Shown here: positions 1 through 9,445 of the stretch, piece after piece
How the letters are laid out: every line of letters begins with the position of its first letter
How positions within the stretch are numbered: the first letter of the stretch is position 1
DNA from: RGIG6178 sp045118975
GTDB lineage: Bacteria; Bacillota_I; Bacilli_A; RFN20; DUOF01
Length of the DNA stretch: 64,000 nucleotides
Direction of reading: 5' to 3'
Assembly: GCA_045118975.1 (NCBI GenBank)
Contig: JBGVCT010000003.1
Coordinates: forward strand, 230,441-294,440
Notes under the pieces: model-generated
What the model saw: only the letters and a program-made list of their open reading frames with translations
Told to the model about the DNA's origin: nothing
Databases searched by the model: none
Position numbers and translations under genes: made by a program

Positions 1-2
1 AT

Positions 3-3000
3 CCATTTGAATTAACTGGAGAAGTTGCTCCATACACTGGATCATTATCTAGATTAAATGGAGAAAATGCAGGTAGATATAGAATTACTCAAGGAGATTT
101 AACTTTTGGTGAAAACTATGAAGTTGTAATTGAGGAAACATATTTTGAAATTTTAAAGCGTCAAGTAACTATTGTTGCAGATGACAAAGTTAAAACTTAT
201 AGTTATGATGATCCTGAATTAACTTATACAATGACTGTTCAAGATGATTTTGTTCTTGATACACCAATACTTGGTAAGCTAGAAAGATCAGCTGGAGAAG
301 ATGTTGGTGAATATCCAATACATCAAGGAACTCTAGCATTAAATGCCAACTATGAAATATTGTTTACTGGTGCTACTTTAACTATTAGATTTGCTGAGTT
401 TAATGCTATTGTAATTAATAACATTACTCAAAACCAATATCAAACTCAAGGAAGTGAATCTCTTGTTAAGTTGGAAGCTAGATTTAATAAGGGTGCAGAT
501 GAAACTAATCTTAAGGATGTGACTTGGTCACTTTCAAAAGACGGGCAACCATTTGCTTTTGAACTAGATTTAAATAACTTGATGATTTTCACTCCATCAG
601 GAACGGCAGGCATTTATCTTGCTACAGCAGCATATAATGGTATAAGTGCTACTTATGAAGTAAATGTAAGACCTAATAATATAAGCAATATTCATATTAC
701 TTTAGATGAAAATTGTGATGATGTCCAAAAACTTGGTGCTGAAAGCGAACTTATTTATAGAGCCGATATTCAATTGTTTACTGAAGAATACAACAACATC
801 AACATTGAGTGGTTTGTTGGTAATATAAGAGTATGTAATGTTGAAGTTAATGCTACACATAGTTATTGTAGATTCACACCTAATAGAGATGTGAATTTAC
901 CTGTTGGAACTTATACAGTATATGCTTCAATCGGTAGTATAACATCTACTAATACACTACAATTAACTATTAGAGACAATGCGGCTCCAACTATCACTCT
1001 TGTTGATCAAGGACTAGTATATTATATTGAGGCGTTCCAAAACGCTACAGAAAATAGTATTGAATATAATGAACCTGGATTCTCTGCTATGGATGACATT
1101 GATGGAAATATTACTGCCAATGTTAGAATAGAGGGAGACAAAGATATTAATTATTATAAGACAGGTACATATGTAATTATCTATACGGTTACAGATAAGC
1201 ATGGTCATATTGCAAGTAACTATAGAACTGTAATTGTAAGAGATACAATTGCTCCTCAAGTAACTTTAAATAACCCTGAGCTTTCTGAAATAATATTAGA
1301 ATATGGCGAACCATATGAAGAGTATGGAGCAACTGCTACAGATGCTTATGATTCATATTATGGATATGAATTAAGAAGCTATATTGATAGTCAAATAGAT
1401 GTTAGTAGAACAGGAGAATATCTTATCAGATATTCATTTGTGGATAGTAATGGAAATGAAGCTGAAGGAATAAGAAAGGTTATTATTCAAGATACAATTA
1501 AACCAACAATCACACTTATTGGTGATGCAACAGTTACATTAGAATATTTGGATGTATTCGTTGATGATGGTGCATTATTTGAAGATAACTATGATGGGGT
1601 AAGAAAAATATATGCTACTTCAATAGTATTTGTTGATCCAGATACTGAGGAAGTTACAACAGTAAGCAGTGTTGATACAAGCGTGTTGGGTACATATAGA
1701 TTGACTTATTATAGAGCAGATAGTAATGGTAATACTCCAGAAAATGTTCCTGTTAGAACTGTAATTGTACAAGATAGTACTCCTCCAGTAATAACACTTC
1801 TAGGATCTAATCCATTTATATTAAGATATGGAGATACTTATGTTGATCCTGGATATACCGTTATTGATAATTATGATGGTGATATAACTAATAATCCTGA
1901 TTTAGTAACTGTAGAGGCAATCATTGGTGATACTTTGGGTACATATTATGTTTATTATAAAGCTAAAGATACTCACAACAATATTGCTCCTGAAGTAAGA
2001 AGAACAGTTATTGTCTTAGACCTTGTTAGTCCAATTATTTATTTCACTAATCAATGTCCACAATATATGTATATTGAAGCTTTGACTGAAGTGTATGATA
2101 CAAGATGTAATTTACCTGGAATTGGTTATACTGTATATGATGACTATACTCCAGATATAGATGCAATTCAAAACTGGGTTCAAGTAAGTGGAAATCCAGA
2201 TTTTACAACTGTTGGTACATATCCAATAACATATAATGTTAGCGACAGAAGTGGAAACAACGCTGTTACACTTACTAGATATGTTGTGGTAAGAGATACT
2301 ACTAAACCAACAATCACACTAAATCCAAATCCAGATACTAATACAATTGACTACTATATTGAGGTATTTGGAGAATATAATGAATACGGATGGAGTGTTA
2401 GAGATATTTATGATGATTATCACGAAAAAGAAATTCAAGTTGAAGTAACTCATGAAATTGATCTTAGAAAACTTAATACATATGAAGTTAAGTATGTAGC
2501 TATAGATACAAATGGAAATAGATCTGATCCAGTATTTAGATATGTTACAGTGCGAGATACTGTTCCACCTGTTGTTACAATAAATGGTGAAGCAGAAGTT
2601 ATTGTTGAAAGAGGTACTAATTATGTTGATTTAGGAGCTAGAGCTCAAGATAATTATGATGGTCTTATCACTGATGTTTATCATAAAGAAGATATACCAA
2701 CAGGTATGTTACTTGGAAACTATGTTGTTACATATTGTGCTGTAGATACTAGTGGAAATGAAGGATGTGCACAAAGAATTGTAAGAGTAGTTGATACAAT
2801 TGCTCCGACTGTATATGGTACAACTGATGGTGAATATCATTCTAGTCCATTCTACATTTACTTTGCTCCATCATTTGTAGGTACAGATGAAGTGCTTACA
2901 GGTTGGTTAAATGGAAAACGTATTACTTCACCATGGCAAGTTAAAGATGAAGGTCATTATGATTTAACTGTGTCTGATGATGCAGGAAATGAAACTAGAT

Positions 3001-3920
3001 TATCATTCGTGCTAGATATGACTCCACCGGCTATTTATGGTACAAATAACCAACAATATATCAACCACGATGTAAGAATCCACTCAGATGAATTACTTGA
3101 TTCTATTTCATATAAATTGAACAATGGTGGATTTGTTACTCAAAATATTCAAGAAATAACATTTACTTTAGAAGGACAATATTCTGTATATGCTACAGAT
3201 ATGGCTGGAAATGTTGCTGATACTATAACATTCATTATAGATAAGACACCACCTGAATATGCATTGGTTGGCGTTGAAAATGGTGGTATCACAAACACTG
3301 CTGTAAATCTTGTTACAGAAAATGATGTTGTGGTTTCTGTAAATGGAGAATATATCGCTACAAATCACACATTCACTGAAAATGGTTATTATAAGGTTAC
3401 AATCAGAGATAAAGCTGGTAACGACGTATTTATTCAATTTGTAATCAACTCAAATTCTACTGTAACTATTTCAAATCAAAACGTAACGTTCATTTCACAA
3501 AACAATGCGATAGGTCAATTTGTTGCTAAGGGAGATCCTACTTATCCTAGAGGTACTGGTTTCATCTATGCAAAACCATTAGTAAATGGAAAGTTTGAAT
3601 ATATTTCTGGTACATTATTCTCTGATGAAGAATATGCAAAATTGTTAAGTGGAGAATCAATAAGTTATGATGTTCCATCTGTTGGTGAAGAGGAAATGGT
3701 TGTAGCATTTATTGTTCCATTGAGTGAGCTAAATAAATTCACTACACAAACTGTTGAAGGTGATAATGATAGTACATTAGTATATACACTTGGTGCTGTA
3801 GGTATAGCGGCAATCGGAGGAATCTCATTCTATTTCTTTGTTATAGTAAAACGTAAGAAGGAAGTTGACGAAGAAGAAATCGATGATGAGGAAGAAATTG
3901 TTGATGACGATTACTATTAA
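3..3920 (+). CDS. Giant surface protein with MBG and DUF5011-type Ig repeats, 5'-truncated by window edge
   Basis: The frame is open from the first bases of the window, so the true start lies upstream and 1305 codons are visible. Residues about 55-130 look like an MBG (YGX) domain. From about residue 325 come seven DUF5011-like repeats of about 87 residues, each opening with D-x-x-x-P-x-(I/V)-x-L, then three shorter Ig-like repeats opening D-(T/M)-(T/I)-x-P. Residues about 1258-1282 form one transmembrane helix followed by KRKK and an acidic Glu/Asp tail. There is no LPXTG motif, so anchoring is by the helix. This is a cell-surface adhesin or scaffold by architecture; the ligand is unknown. 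A terminator follows. Confidence 0.85.
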   Translation, partial: PFELTGEVAPYTGSLSRLNGENAGRYRITQGDLTFGENYEVVIEETYFEILKRQVTIVADDKVKTYSYDDPELTYTMTVQDDFVLDTPILGKLERSAGEDVGEYPIHQGTLALNANYEILFTGATLTIRFAEFNAIVINNITQNQYQTQGSESLVKLEARFNKGADETNLKDVTWSLSKDGQPFAFELDLNNLMIFTPSGTAGIYLATAAYNGISATYEVNVRPNNISNIHITLDENCDDVQKLGAESELIYRADIQLFTEEYNNINIEWFVGNIRVCNVEVNATHSYCRFTPNRDVNLPVGTYTVYASIGSITSTNTLQLTIRDNAAPTITLVDQGLVYYIEAFQNATENSIEYNEPGFSAMDDIDGNITANVRIEGDKDINYYKTGTYVIIYTVTDKHGHIASNYRTVIVRDTIAPQVTLNNPELSEIILEYGEPYEEYGATATDAYDSYYGYELRSYIDSQIDVSRTGEYLIRYSFVDSNGNEAEGIRKVIIQDTIKPTITLIGDATVTLEYLDVFVDDGALFEDNYDGVRKIYATSIVFVDPDTEEVTTVSSVDTSVLGTYRLTYYRADSNGNTPENVPVRTVIVQDSTPPVITLLGSNPFILRYGDTYVDPGYTVIDNYDGDITNNPDLVTVEAIIGDTLGTYYVYYKAKDTHNNIAPEVRRTVIVLDLVSPIIYFTNQCPQYMYIEALTEVYDTRCNLPGIGYTVYDDYTPDIDAIQNWVQVSGNPDFTTVGTYPITYNVSDRSGNNAVTLTRYVVVRDTTKPTITLNPNPDTNTIDYYIEVFGEYNEYGWSVRDIYDDYHEKEIQVEVTHEIDLRKLNTYEVKYVAIDTNGNRSDPVFRYVTVRDTVPPVVTINGEAEVIVERGTNYVDLGARAQDNYDGLITDVYHKEDIPTGMLLGNYVVTYCAVDTSGNEGCAQRIVRVVDTIAPTVYGTTDGEYHSSPFYIYFAPSFVGTDEVLTGWLNGKRITSPWQVKDEGHYDLTVSDDAGNETRLSFVLDMTPPAIYGTNNQQYINHDVRIHSDELLDSISYKLNNGGFVTQNIQEITFTLEGQYSVYATDMAGNVADTITFIIDKTPPEYALVGVENGGITNTAVNLVTENDVVVSVNGEYIATNHTFTENGYYKVTIRDKAGNDVFIQFVINSNSTVTISNQNVTFISQNNAIGQFVAKGDPTYPRGTGFIYAKPLVNGKFEYISGTLFSDEEYAKLLSGESISYDVPSVGEEEMVVAFIVPLSELNKFTTQTVEGDNDSTLVYTLGAVGIAAIGGISFYFFVIVKRKKEVDEEEIDDEEEIVDDDYY
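975..3440 (+). repeat. Tandem Ig-like domain repeats within the surface protein gene
   Basis: Seven repeats of about 260 bases (roughly 975-2790) followed by three shorter ones (roughly 2791-3440). The units are diverged at the DNA level and are recognised by the protein motif at each unit start (for example DTIAPQVTL, DTIKPTITL, DSTPPVITL). These are protein-domain repeats, not a DNA satellite. Confidence 0.75.
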
Positions 3921-3939
3921 TATCACGTGTAAATGAGTG

Positions 3940-3955
3940 CGTTTCACATGAAACA
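3940..3955. promoter_or_regulatory. parS-like 16-bp palindrome (candidate ParB binding site)
   Basis: The sequence CGTTTCACATGAAACA matches the Bacillus parS consensus TGTTTCACGTGAAACA at 14 of 16 positions. The mismatches are the outer first base and one central base. It lies between the surface-protein stop codon and its terminator. ParB-Spo0J sites are known to tolerate such mismatches. No parA or parB gene is visible in this window. Confidence 0.55.
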
Positions 3956-3960
3956 AAAAA

Positions 3961-3990
3961 AGCGATTAGTTAAACTAGTCGCTTTTTTAT
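3961..3990 (+). terminator. Rho-independent terminator of the giant surface protein gene
   Basis: An 11-bp stem (AGCGATTAGTT with AACTAGTCGCT, one G-T pair) with a minimal loop, followed by a T tract. Confidence 0.85.
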
Positions 3991-4014
3991 TTTAATTAAT
4001 TGTATTTACTTATA

Positions 4015-4548
4015 TTAGTAGTTTTCTTTTCTTACTTCAAAGAAACTTAACGGATGAGCACATACAGGACATACTGCAGGAGCTTTAGTTCCAATGTGTA
4101 AATGTCCACAGTTTCTACATTCCCAAACAACTACATCAGTCTTTTCAAAAACCTTGTTTTCTCTAACATTCTTTAATAATGCTTGATATCTTTCTTCGTG
4201 AGATTTTTCAATTGCAGCTACAGCTTCAAATTTATAAGCAATATCATAGAATCCTTCTTCTTTAGCTACTTTAGCGAATTCAGCATACATTTCTGTCCAC
4301 TCATAGTTTTCTCCTTCTGCAGCAGCTAATAAGTTGGCTTCTGTATTTCCTAATTCACCTAATGCTTTGAACCACATTTTTGCGTGCTCTTTTTCATTCT
4401 CTGCAGTCTTTTCGAATATTCTTGCTATTTGCTCATATCCTTCTTTTTTTGCTACAGATGCAAAATATGTGTATTTGTTTCTTGCTTGGCTTTCACCTGC
4501 AAAAGCAGCGCGTAGATTCGCCTCTGTTCTACTTCCTTTTAATTCCAT
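4015..4548 (-). CDS. rbr: Rubrerythrin
   Basis: Rubrerythrin is a non-heme iron peroxidase that reduces hydrogen peroxide in the cytoplasm of anaerobes. The 177-residue protein has an N-terminal ferritin-like four-helix domain with the di-iron E-x-x-H pattern (EKEHAKMW near residues 51-58, and EKSHEERY later). A C-terminal rubredoxin domain from about residue 143 has CRNCG and CPVC pairs for one iron. Length and domain order match classical rubrerythrins. The start is preceded by GGGAGG with good spacing. It is monocistronic or follows the SPFH gene on the same strand, and supports an anaerobic or microaerobic lifestyle. Confidence 0.95.
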   Translation of the reverse strand: MELKGSRTEANLRAAFAGESQARNKYTYFASVAKKEGYEQIARIFEKTAENEKEHAKMWFKALGELGNTEANLLAAAEGENYEWTEMYAEFAKVAKEEGFYDIAYKFEAVAAIEKSHEERYQALLKNVRENKVFEKTDVVVWECRNCGHLHIGTKAPAVCPVCAHPLSFFEVRKENY

Positions 4549-4617
4549 ATATAAATTTCCTCCCTATGCATTAATAATATTAAAATTTTTCTTTCGCTAC
4601 AACCTTTTTTTGAAAAA

Positions 4618-4652
4618 ATAAAAAAATAAAAAAGCCTTTTTTCAAAGGCTTT
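4618..4652 (-). terminator. Terminator after the SPFH/zinc-ribbon gene
   Basis: AAAGCCTTT and AAAGGCTTT form a 9-bp stem. On the minus strand it is followed by a T-rich run. Confidence 0.8.
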
Positions 4653-4672
4653 ATATTAATAAGTTTTTTTGC

Positions 4673-5752
4673 TTATACAGGTCTTCCACAATCAGGACAG
4701 AAATGTTCGTGATCTTTAATGATTCTTCCACAATGACTACAAATAATAACTTTATCTTTATCAAATAATTCAGTTCCACAATCAGGACAGAACTTAGCTT
4801 GGAATGCAACAACATTATGACACTTTGGACATTCTTTTATGCTTTCTCTATTTTCTTTACCACATTGAGGACAATACTTAAAGTTCTTTGCTATATTAGC
4901 ACCACAATGTATACATGTGATAGTTAAGTCTTGTACCATATTGAACATCTTTTTCATTTCAGATGTCATTAATGTTCCAGCGTTTACAGGATGATTGATA
5001 GGTAATCCATTGCTTTGATTAATTAGTGCAGATGGTTGAACTTTACCATCTACAATATCATCCATAGATAAGTTTGCGTGCTCTAATATTTTTGCTTTTA
5101 ATAGTTTTTCTGTTTCTTCAGGAATTACTACATCTTCAACTTCCATTTTGTTTAAAAGTAAACCATGATCATTAAATCTATTTACTATTTCTCTATAGTT
5201 TTGAAGTGTAAATCTTGGGTAGTTAGTATAGAAGTCTAAAGCAGTTAATCTTGTATTAGTTAGTGTATCGATGATGCCGTTAACTATCATATTTCTAAGA
5301 TATGATGTTATATCTTCATCGTTGAATTCAGTTATTTTACCAAACATGTTAGTCATGAATAGTGAAACGTTGAATACTTTAAATGAGAAGTTACCACTTG
5401 CTTTAATTGCTACACTTCCAAATGTGTTATCTCTTACTACAACAGAGTTAATCATAGCCCATTTGATGTTTTGATAATTATATAAACTTACAAAATAAAC
5501 ATCGCAAGAAAATCCATGAGTTTTCTTTAAAGATAATCCTTTAGTTAATAATGGCATTGTTGTTGTATTAAGAGTGTGAACGCCTCTTGGGAATACATCA
5601 TAAACTTTACCATCTTTTACCAAAACAGCGGCTTCATCAGGACCTACTGTTAAAGTCGTTCCCATTTCGATTAAATTGTTTAGTAGTGGATATCTATAGA
5701 TAAATAACTCACTTTCGCTTGCAGGCCTTTCTAATTTATTGATTGATGACAT
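4673..5752 (-). CDS. SPFH-domain protein with three C-terminal zinc ribbons (YdjI-like)
   Basis: The 359-residue protein has an SPFH/band-7 type domain (about residues 35-240) and a linker. Three zinc ribbons follow, each with two CxxC knuckles (starting near residues 281, 309 and 338: CIHCG/CPQCG, CPKC/CPDCG, CSHCG/CPDCG). This matches the family often named 'virion core protein' or YdjI in Bacillus, which acts with membrane-stress proteins. There is no signal peptide or clear transmembrane segment, so membrane association would be peripheral. The start has GGAGGTG upstream. It is divergent from the YDG surface protein gene, so the short shared region must hold both promoters. Confidence 0.8.
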   Translation of the reverse strand: MSSINKLERPASESELFIYRYPLLNNLIEMGTTLTVGPDEAAVLVKDGKVYDVFPRGVHTLNTTTMPLLTKGLSLKKTHGFSCDVYFVSLYNYQNIKWAMINSVVVRDNTFGSVAIKASGNFSFKVFNVSLFMTNMFGKITEFNDEDITSYLRNMIVNGIIDTLTNTRLTALDFYTNYPRFTLQNYREIVNRFNDHGLLLNKMEVEDVVIPEETEKLLKAKILEHANLSMDDIVDGKVQPSALINQSNGLPINHPVNAGTLMTSEMKKMFNMVQDLTITCIHCGANIAKNFKYCPQCGKENRESIKECPKCHNVVAFQAKFCPDCGTELFDKDKVIICSHCGRIIKDHEHFCPDCGRPV

Positions 5753-5822
5753 ACAAAAAACACCTCCAGATATTTCTAGTATAACACAAAATGTGATTAA
5801 ATATATAAAAGGTGATTTAAAA

Positions 5823-6878
5823 GTGTGGAGATTTAAGTGTAAAAAAGTTATTTATATACTTTTTATATCGATATTTATGCTTTTTTGCGCCCAAACAAAG
5901 GTAGAAGCTAGTGAAGACTACAATATCGAGATAGAAAGAATAGAGGGGCTTGTTTATGGAGATAATTACGCTAAAGCAAAAATTATACCTAAGATCCAAG
6001 ATATAGAGGGTGCCTTTTCTTTCTCTCACCCCCAAAGAGTTGCTAATTCCATTGGCGAAATTTTAGTGTGGATAACTTTCACTCCAGATGACATAGAAAC
6101 CTATGGTGGACCTATTTCTTGGCAAGAAACGGCAGTTGTTGAAAAAAGAAATATAGAAATTGTGTTTGAAACTCCTATTTATAAACAATATGACGGTACA
6201 ACTGATGTCATTTTACCTGCTTATAGGTATGTGGGTATACTAGATGATGAGGTTACAGTTGTGGGAAATTTAACTGGTCAATTTAGTGGCTCTTATGTTG
6301 AAGAAGAAGTTGGAATTATTTTGTCTGGTGTACAAGTTGAGGGGGCCAAAAAGGATTATTATAATTTAGTGCTGGATGGCCACTCAGGAAGAATACATCC
6401 TTCTTATATCAATGATGCATACAATACTGTCTCGATAGAATTCTCAAAAAATGTGTATGTTGATGTTATGGCGACTGTTATTGTGGAAAAAGAAGAAAAT
6501 AGTGAATTAGTGAATGATTTATACACATCGTTTATGTCTTATGGATTTACTGTTTTTGATCACAATAACGAAATAATATCGATTAATGGAAGATATAAAG
6601 TTGGATTAAAAATAGGAGATAATGTGGCAAATTTAGAACGACTTCAAGTTTTTGAAATGGATGCTTATAACAACTATAAAGAACTTTCCTATACATATAA
6701 TAATGGTGTTATGTTCTTTGAAATGTCTCCTGATTCAAAAATAGTATTCACCACAAGGAATATAGAATATAACTTCATATATATGTTTGTGGGAATTTTG
6801 TTTGTGTCATTTGTTTTTATGATTATATATTGGATTTTTAATAGCAGAAGAGGTTATGCAAGGAGTGATGATGAATAA
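5823..6878 (+). CDS. YDG-repeat surface protein with C-terminal membrane anchor
   Basis: I chose the GTG at 5823 because AGGTGAT lies about 8 bases upstream and the resulting 351-residue protein begins directly with a signal peptide (MWRFKCKK, a hydrophobic core, then TKVEA-SED). A YDG-like domain is marked by KQYDGTTDV near residues 120-128. The C terminus has one transmembrane helix (about residues 317-340), then a short charged tail. It is a small member of the same surface family as the giant proteins. The stop overlaps the start of the next gene (TAATG), so it is translationally coupled to an ABC-type ATPase. Confidence 0.75.
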   Translation: MWRFKCKKVIYILFISIFMLFCAQTKVEASEDYNIEIERIEGLVYGDNYAKAKIIPKIQDIEGAFSFSHPQRVANSIGEILVWITFTPDDIETYGGPISWQETAVVEKRNIEIVFETPIYKQYDGTTDVILPAYRYVGILDDEVTVVGNLTGQFSGSYVEEEVGIILSGVQVEGAKKDYYNLVLDGHSGRIHPSYINDAYNTVSIEFSKNVYVDVMATVIVEKEENSELVNDLYTSFMSYGFTVFDHNNEIISINGRYKVGLKIGDNVANLERLQVFEMDAYNNYKELSYTYNNGVMFFEMSPDSKIVFTTRNIEYNFIYMFVGILFVSFVFMIIYWIFNSRRGYARSDDE

Positions 6879-7774
6879 TGGATTATAAGTGTATGAACGT
6901 GAGCAAGAGTTATCATAAATTTGCTCAAAAAGAGGATATAAAGGCGCTTGAGAACATAAATTTAACATTTTCAACTGGTGAGATCATAGGCTTAGTTGGC
7001 TTGCCTGGGAGTGGAAAAACAACGTTAATTGATGTCATGGCAGGCAATTTAGAAGCCAATGAAGGAACATTAAATTACTCTCCAGAAGGGCTAGTTAGAG
7101 TTCATAAAGCAACATCTGTTAAATTGAATAAAAATTTAAGTGTTTATGATAATATGGTTCTTTTTGGAAAAAAAGAACGAATGAGTGAGTTAGATGTTGA
7201 AAATAGAATGGTGCAACTAAGAGACATATTTTCTCTAAATAAATGCATAAACTTAAAGGCTAGTGATTTGGATAGTGAAAACAAGGTTAAGGTGGAATTA
7301 GCCATTACTCTTTTATCGACTCCAAGAATGTTGTTTATTGATGATGCTTTTTCGTTTTTGAATCATGCAAGTAAAAATGAAGTGTTAAAATGTTTAAAAA
7401 GACTTAATAAGGAAGAGAGAACTATTATCGTTTTAGTTTCTTCATCATTAAATGATGTTGATAAGATTATTAATAGATTAGTTATTATTGATAGAAATGA
7501 AATTATTTATGATAACGGGTATTTGGAGTTTAAAGAGCAATATTGCAAAAACAAAGTTTTTGAAGTTTTCTTAAAAAAGAATGTTAGTATAGAAGTTAGC
7601 GAAGGAATTGAAGTGTTAGAAAAAAGTGAGTACCATTATAAATTGTCATTTGTTAATGAAAATGGTATGCTTAGTAAGGTGATAAGTTTATTTGATGTTG
7701 ACAACATAATAGACTTAACTATAGGAAATGTATCATTGTATGATATAGTTGAAAATATAAGAAAAGGTGAGTAG
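6878..7774 (+). CDS. Degenerate ABC-type ATPase
   Basis: The 298-residue protein has a good Walker A (GLPGSGKTT, residues 41-49). The later motifs are changed: the LSGGQ signature position reads LDSEN (131-135), Walker B ends in DD instead of DE (FIDD, 153-156), and the switch histidine is replaced by serine (VSSS, 187-190). It may bind ATP but is unlikely to hydrolyse it normally. No permease is adjacent. Its partner is the upstream membrane-anchored YDG protein, with which it overlaps by one base, while the nucleoside kinase begins 2 bases downstream. Function is unknown. Confidence 0.75.
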   Translation: MDYKCMNVSKSYHKFAQKEDIKALENINLTFSTGEIIGLVGLPGSGKTTLIDVMAGNLEANEGTLNYSPEGLVRVHKATSVKLNKNLSVYDNMVLFGKKERMSELDVENRMVQLRDIFSLNKCINLKASDLDSENKVKVELAITLLSTPRMLFIDDAFSFLNHASKNEVLKCLKRLNKEERTIIVLVSSSLNDVDKIINRLVIIDRNEIIYDNGYLEFKEQYCKNKVFEVFLKKNVSIEVSEGIEVLEKSEYHYKLSFVNENGMLSKVISLFDVDNIIDLTIGNVSLYDIVENIRKGE

Positions 7775-7776
7775 AG

Positions 7777-9405
7777 ATGATAAGAATAGGTTTTGAAAAT
7801 ACAGGATATAAGGATTTTGAAAATCCTGTACAAATAAGAGATTTGATTGATGCAAATGATTATAATTATTTTGCATGTAAGGTAAATAATAAGTTAAGAG
7901 ATTTTGATTATACAATTACTGAAAATTGTAATATTAAATTTGTTGGATTAAAAGATAGTGATGCTTCAAAGGTTTATGAATGTTCATTAAGATATGTTTT
8001 CCTTATGGCTGCATATAGGGTGGATAGAAATTTATCACTTACAGCTTCATTTAACGTGTCTAGATCAACTTTATTTAAAGATAAAGAAGGAAAAGAAATA
8101 AGTCATGAAACTTTTTTAAAGATTCAAGAAGAAATGGCTAAAATTGTAGCTGCTGATTATAAATTTGAAAGAAAAACGGTAACTAAAGAAGAAGCAACTA
8201 GTGTTTATAGTTCTTATGGATTTATTGATAAATTAGGTCTTATTAAATATAGACCTGAAGATGAAGTTCATATCTATAGTTGTGAAGAGTATAAGAATTA
8301 TTTATATAGTTATTTAACACCTTCAACTGGGTATTTAACTAAGTATGCCTTAATGGAATATGAGGGAGGAATAGTTTTGCGTTATCCTCGTAGTGAACTT
8401 GGTGGGGAAATACCTGACTTTGTTGATGAACAAACATACTTTAACGCTCTAAAAGAAGTTAGAGAATGGGGAAAAGTTAATAGTAGTTCTACAGTAGAAC
8501 AAATTAATGAGCATATTGAAAGAGGAGATTCTCAAAATTTTGTGTTAGCTTGTGAAAGAAGACACAATCAAATGTTAGATGAACTTGCAAATAAAATTGT
8601 AAGTAACCCCGAAATAGCTCTAATTGCTATTGCAGGACCTAGCAGTAGTGGAAAAACAACTTTTTCAAACAGGTTAAAAATAAAGTTAATGGAACATGGT
8701 ATTAATCCTGTTGTTATATCTATGGATGACTACTATTTAGATAGAGATGCATTTGATTTTGATGCTGTTACAGATTTTGAAGATATTAAGTTATTGGATT
8801 TACCTCTATTTAATGAGAACATGAGAGATTTAATTGATGGTAAAGAAGTTGAATTACCAAGATTTGATTTTGTTACTAAAAAAAGAGTTAAAGGTAAAGT
8901 TATGAAACTAGAAAAGAATAGCCCTATTATTATTGAGGGTATTCATGCTTTAAATAAGAAAACAACAGAATTAATTCCACACAATAGAAAGTTTAAAATC
9001 TATATCGGACCTCAAATTCAAGTTAATTTAGATGACCATAATCCTATAAGTATCACTCATCTAAGACTTATAAGAAGAATTGTAAGAGATAAGCAATTTA
9101 GAAATTCAAGTGCAGAAAATACACTTAGTATGTGGCAATCTGTAAGAAATGGTGAATTTAAGTGGATATATGAAAATCAAGAAGGAGTAGATTATGTCTT
9201 TAATTCAGAGTTGGATTATGAATTCTGTGTGACAAAGAAACATATTTTACCTCTTTTAAAAGAAATAAAGAGAGATTCTCCTCATTACAACCTTGCTTCT
9301 ACTTTGAAAAAGTATGTGAAATATTTTAGAGATATAGATGATGAAATGGTTCCTGCAAATTCTTTACTTAGAGAGTTTATTGGTGGAAGTTGTTTCAAGG
9401 TATAA
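7777..9405 (+). CDS. Nucleoside (uridine) kinase family protein with N-terminal TGS/ThrRS-like region
   Basis: The 542-residue protein carries a uridine kinase-type P-loop domain in its C-terminal half (GPSSSGKTT at about residues 286-294, then SMDDYY). Its N-terminal half resembles the TGS and second additional domain of threonyl-tRNA synthetase. This fused architecture is a known Firmicutes family of about 550 residues, annotated as nucleoside kinase. It would phosphorylate uridine or a related nucleoside using ATP or GTP; the role of the N-terminal part is not established. It begins 2 bases after the ABC-type gene and is followed by a bidirectional terminator. Confidence 0.8.
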   Translation: MIRIGFENTGYKDFENPVQIRDLIDANDYNYFACKVNNKLRDFDYTITENCNIKFVGLKDSDASKVYECSLRYVFLMAAYRVDRNLSLTASFNVSRSTLFKDKEGKEISHETFLKIQEEMAKIVAADYKFERKTVTKEEATSVYSSYGFIDKLGLIKYRPEDEVHIYSCEEYKNYLYSYLTPSTGYLTKYALMEYEGGIVLRYPRSELGGEIPDFVDEQTYFNALKEVREWGKVNSSSTVEQINEHIERGDSQNFVLACERRHNQMLDELANKIVSNPEIALIAIAGPSSSGKTTFSNRLKIKLMEHGINPVVISMDDYYLDRDAFDFDAVTDFEDIKLLDLPLFNENMRDLIDGKEVELPRFDFVTKKRVKGKVMKLEKNSPIIIEGIHALNKKTTELIPHNRKFKIYIGPQIQVNLDDHNPISITHLRLIRRIVRDKQFRNSSAENTLSMWQSVRNGEFKWIYENQEGVDYVFNSELDYEFCVTKKHILPLLKEIKRDSPHYNLASTLKKYVKYFRDIDDEMVPANSLLREFIGGSCFKV

Positions 9406-9411
9406 AAAAAT

Positions 9412-9445
9412 AATGCATCTTATTTAGTTAAGATGCATTTTTTAT
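9412..9445. terminator. Bidirectional terminator between nucleoside kinase and nth
   Basis: AATGCATCTTA and TAAGATGCATT form an 11-bp stem with A and T tracts on the two sides. The nth stop codon lies inside it. Confidence 0.85.

Noticed and set aside
975..3440. CRISPR array or DNA satellite
   Set aside because: The repeats are diverged, 260 bases long, continuous and in frame with a protein; no spacers.
3921..3930. Second parS-like core (TATCACGTGT)
   Set aside because: Only the CACGTG core matches; the flanking bases do not resemble parS.
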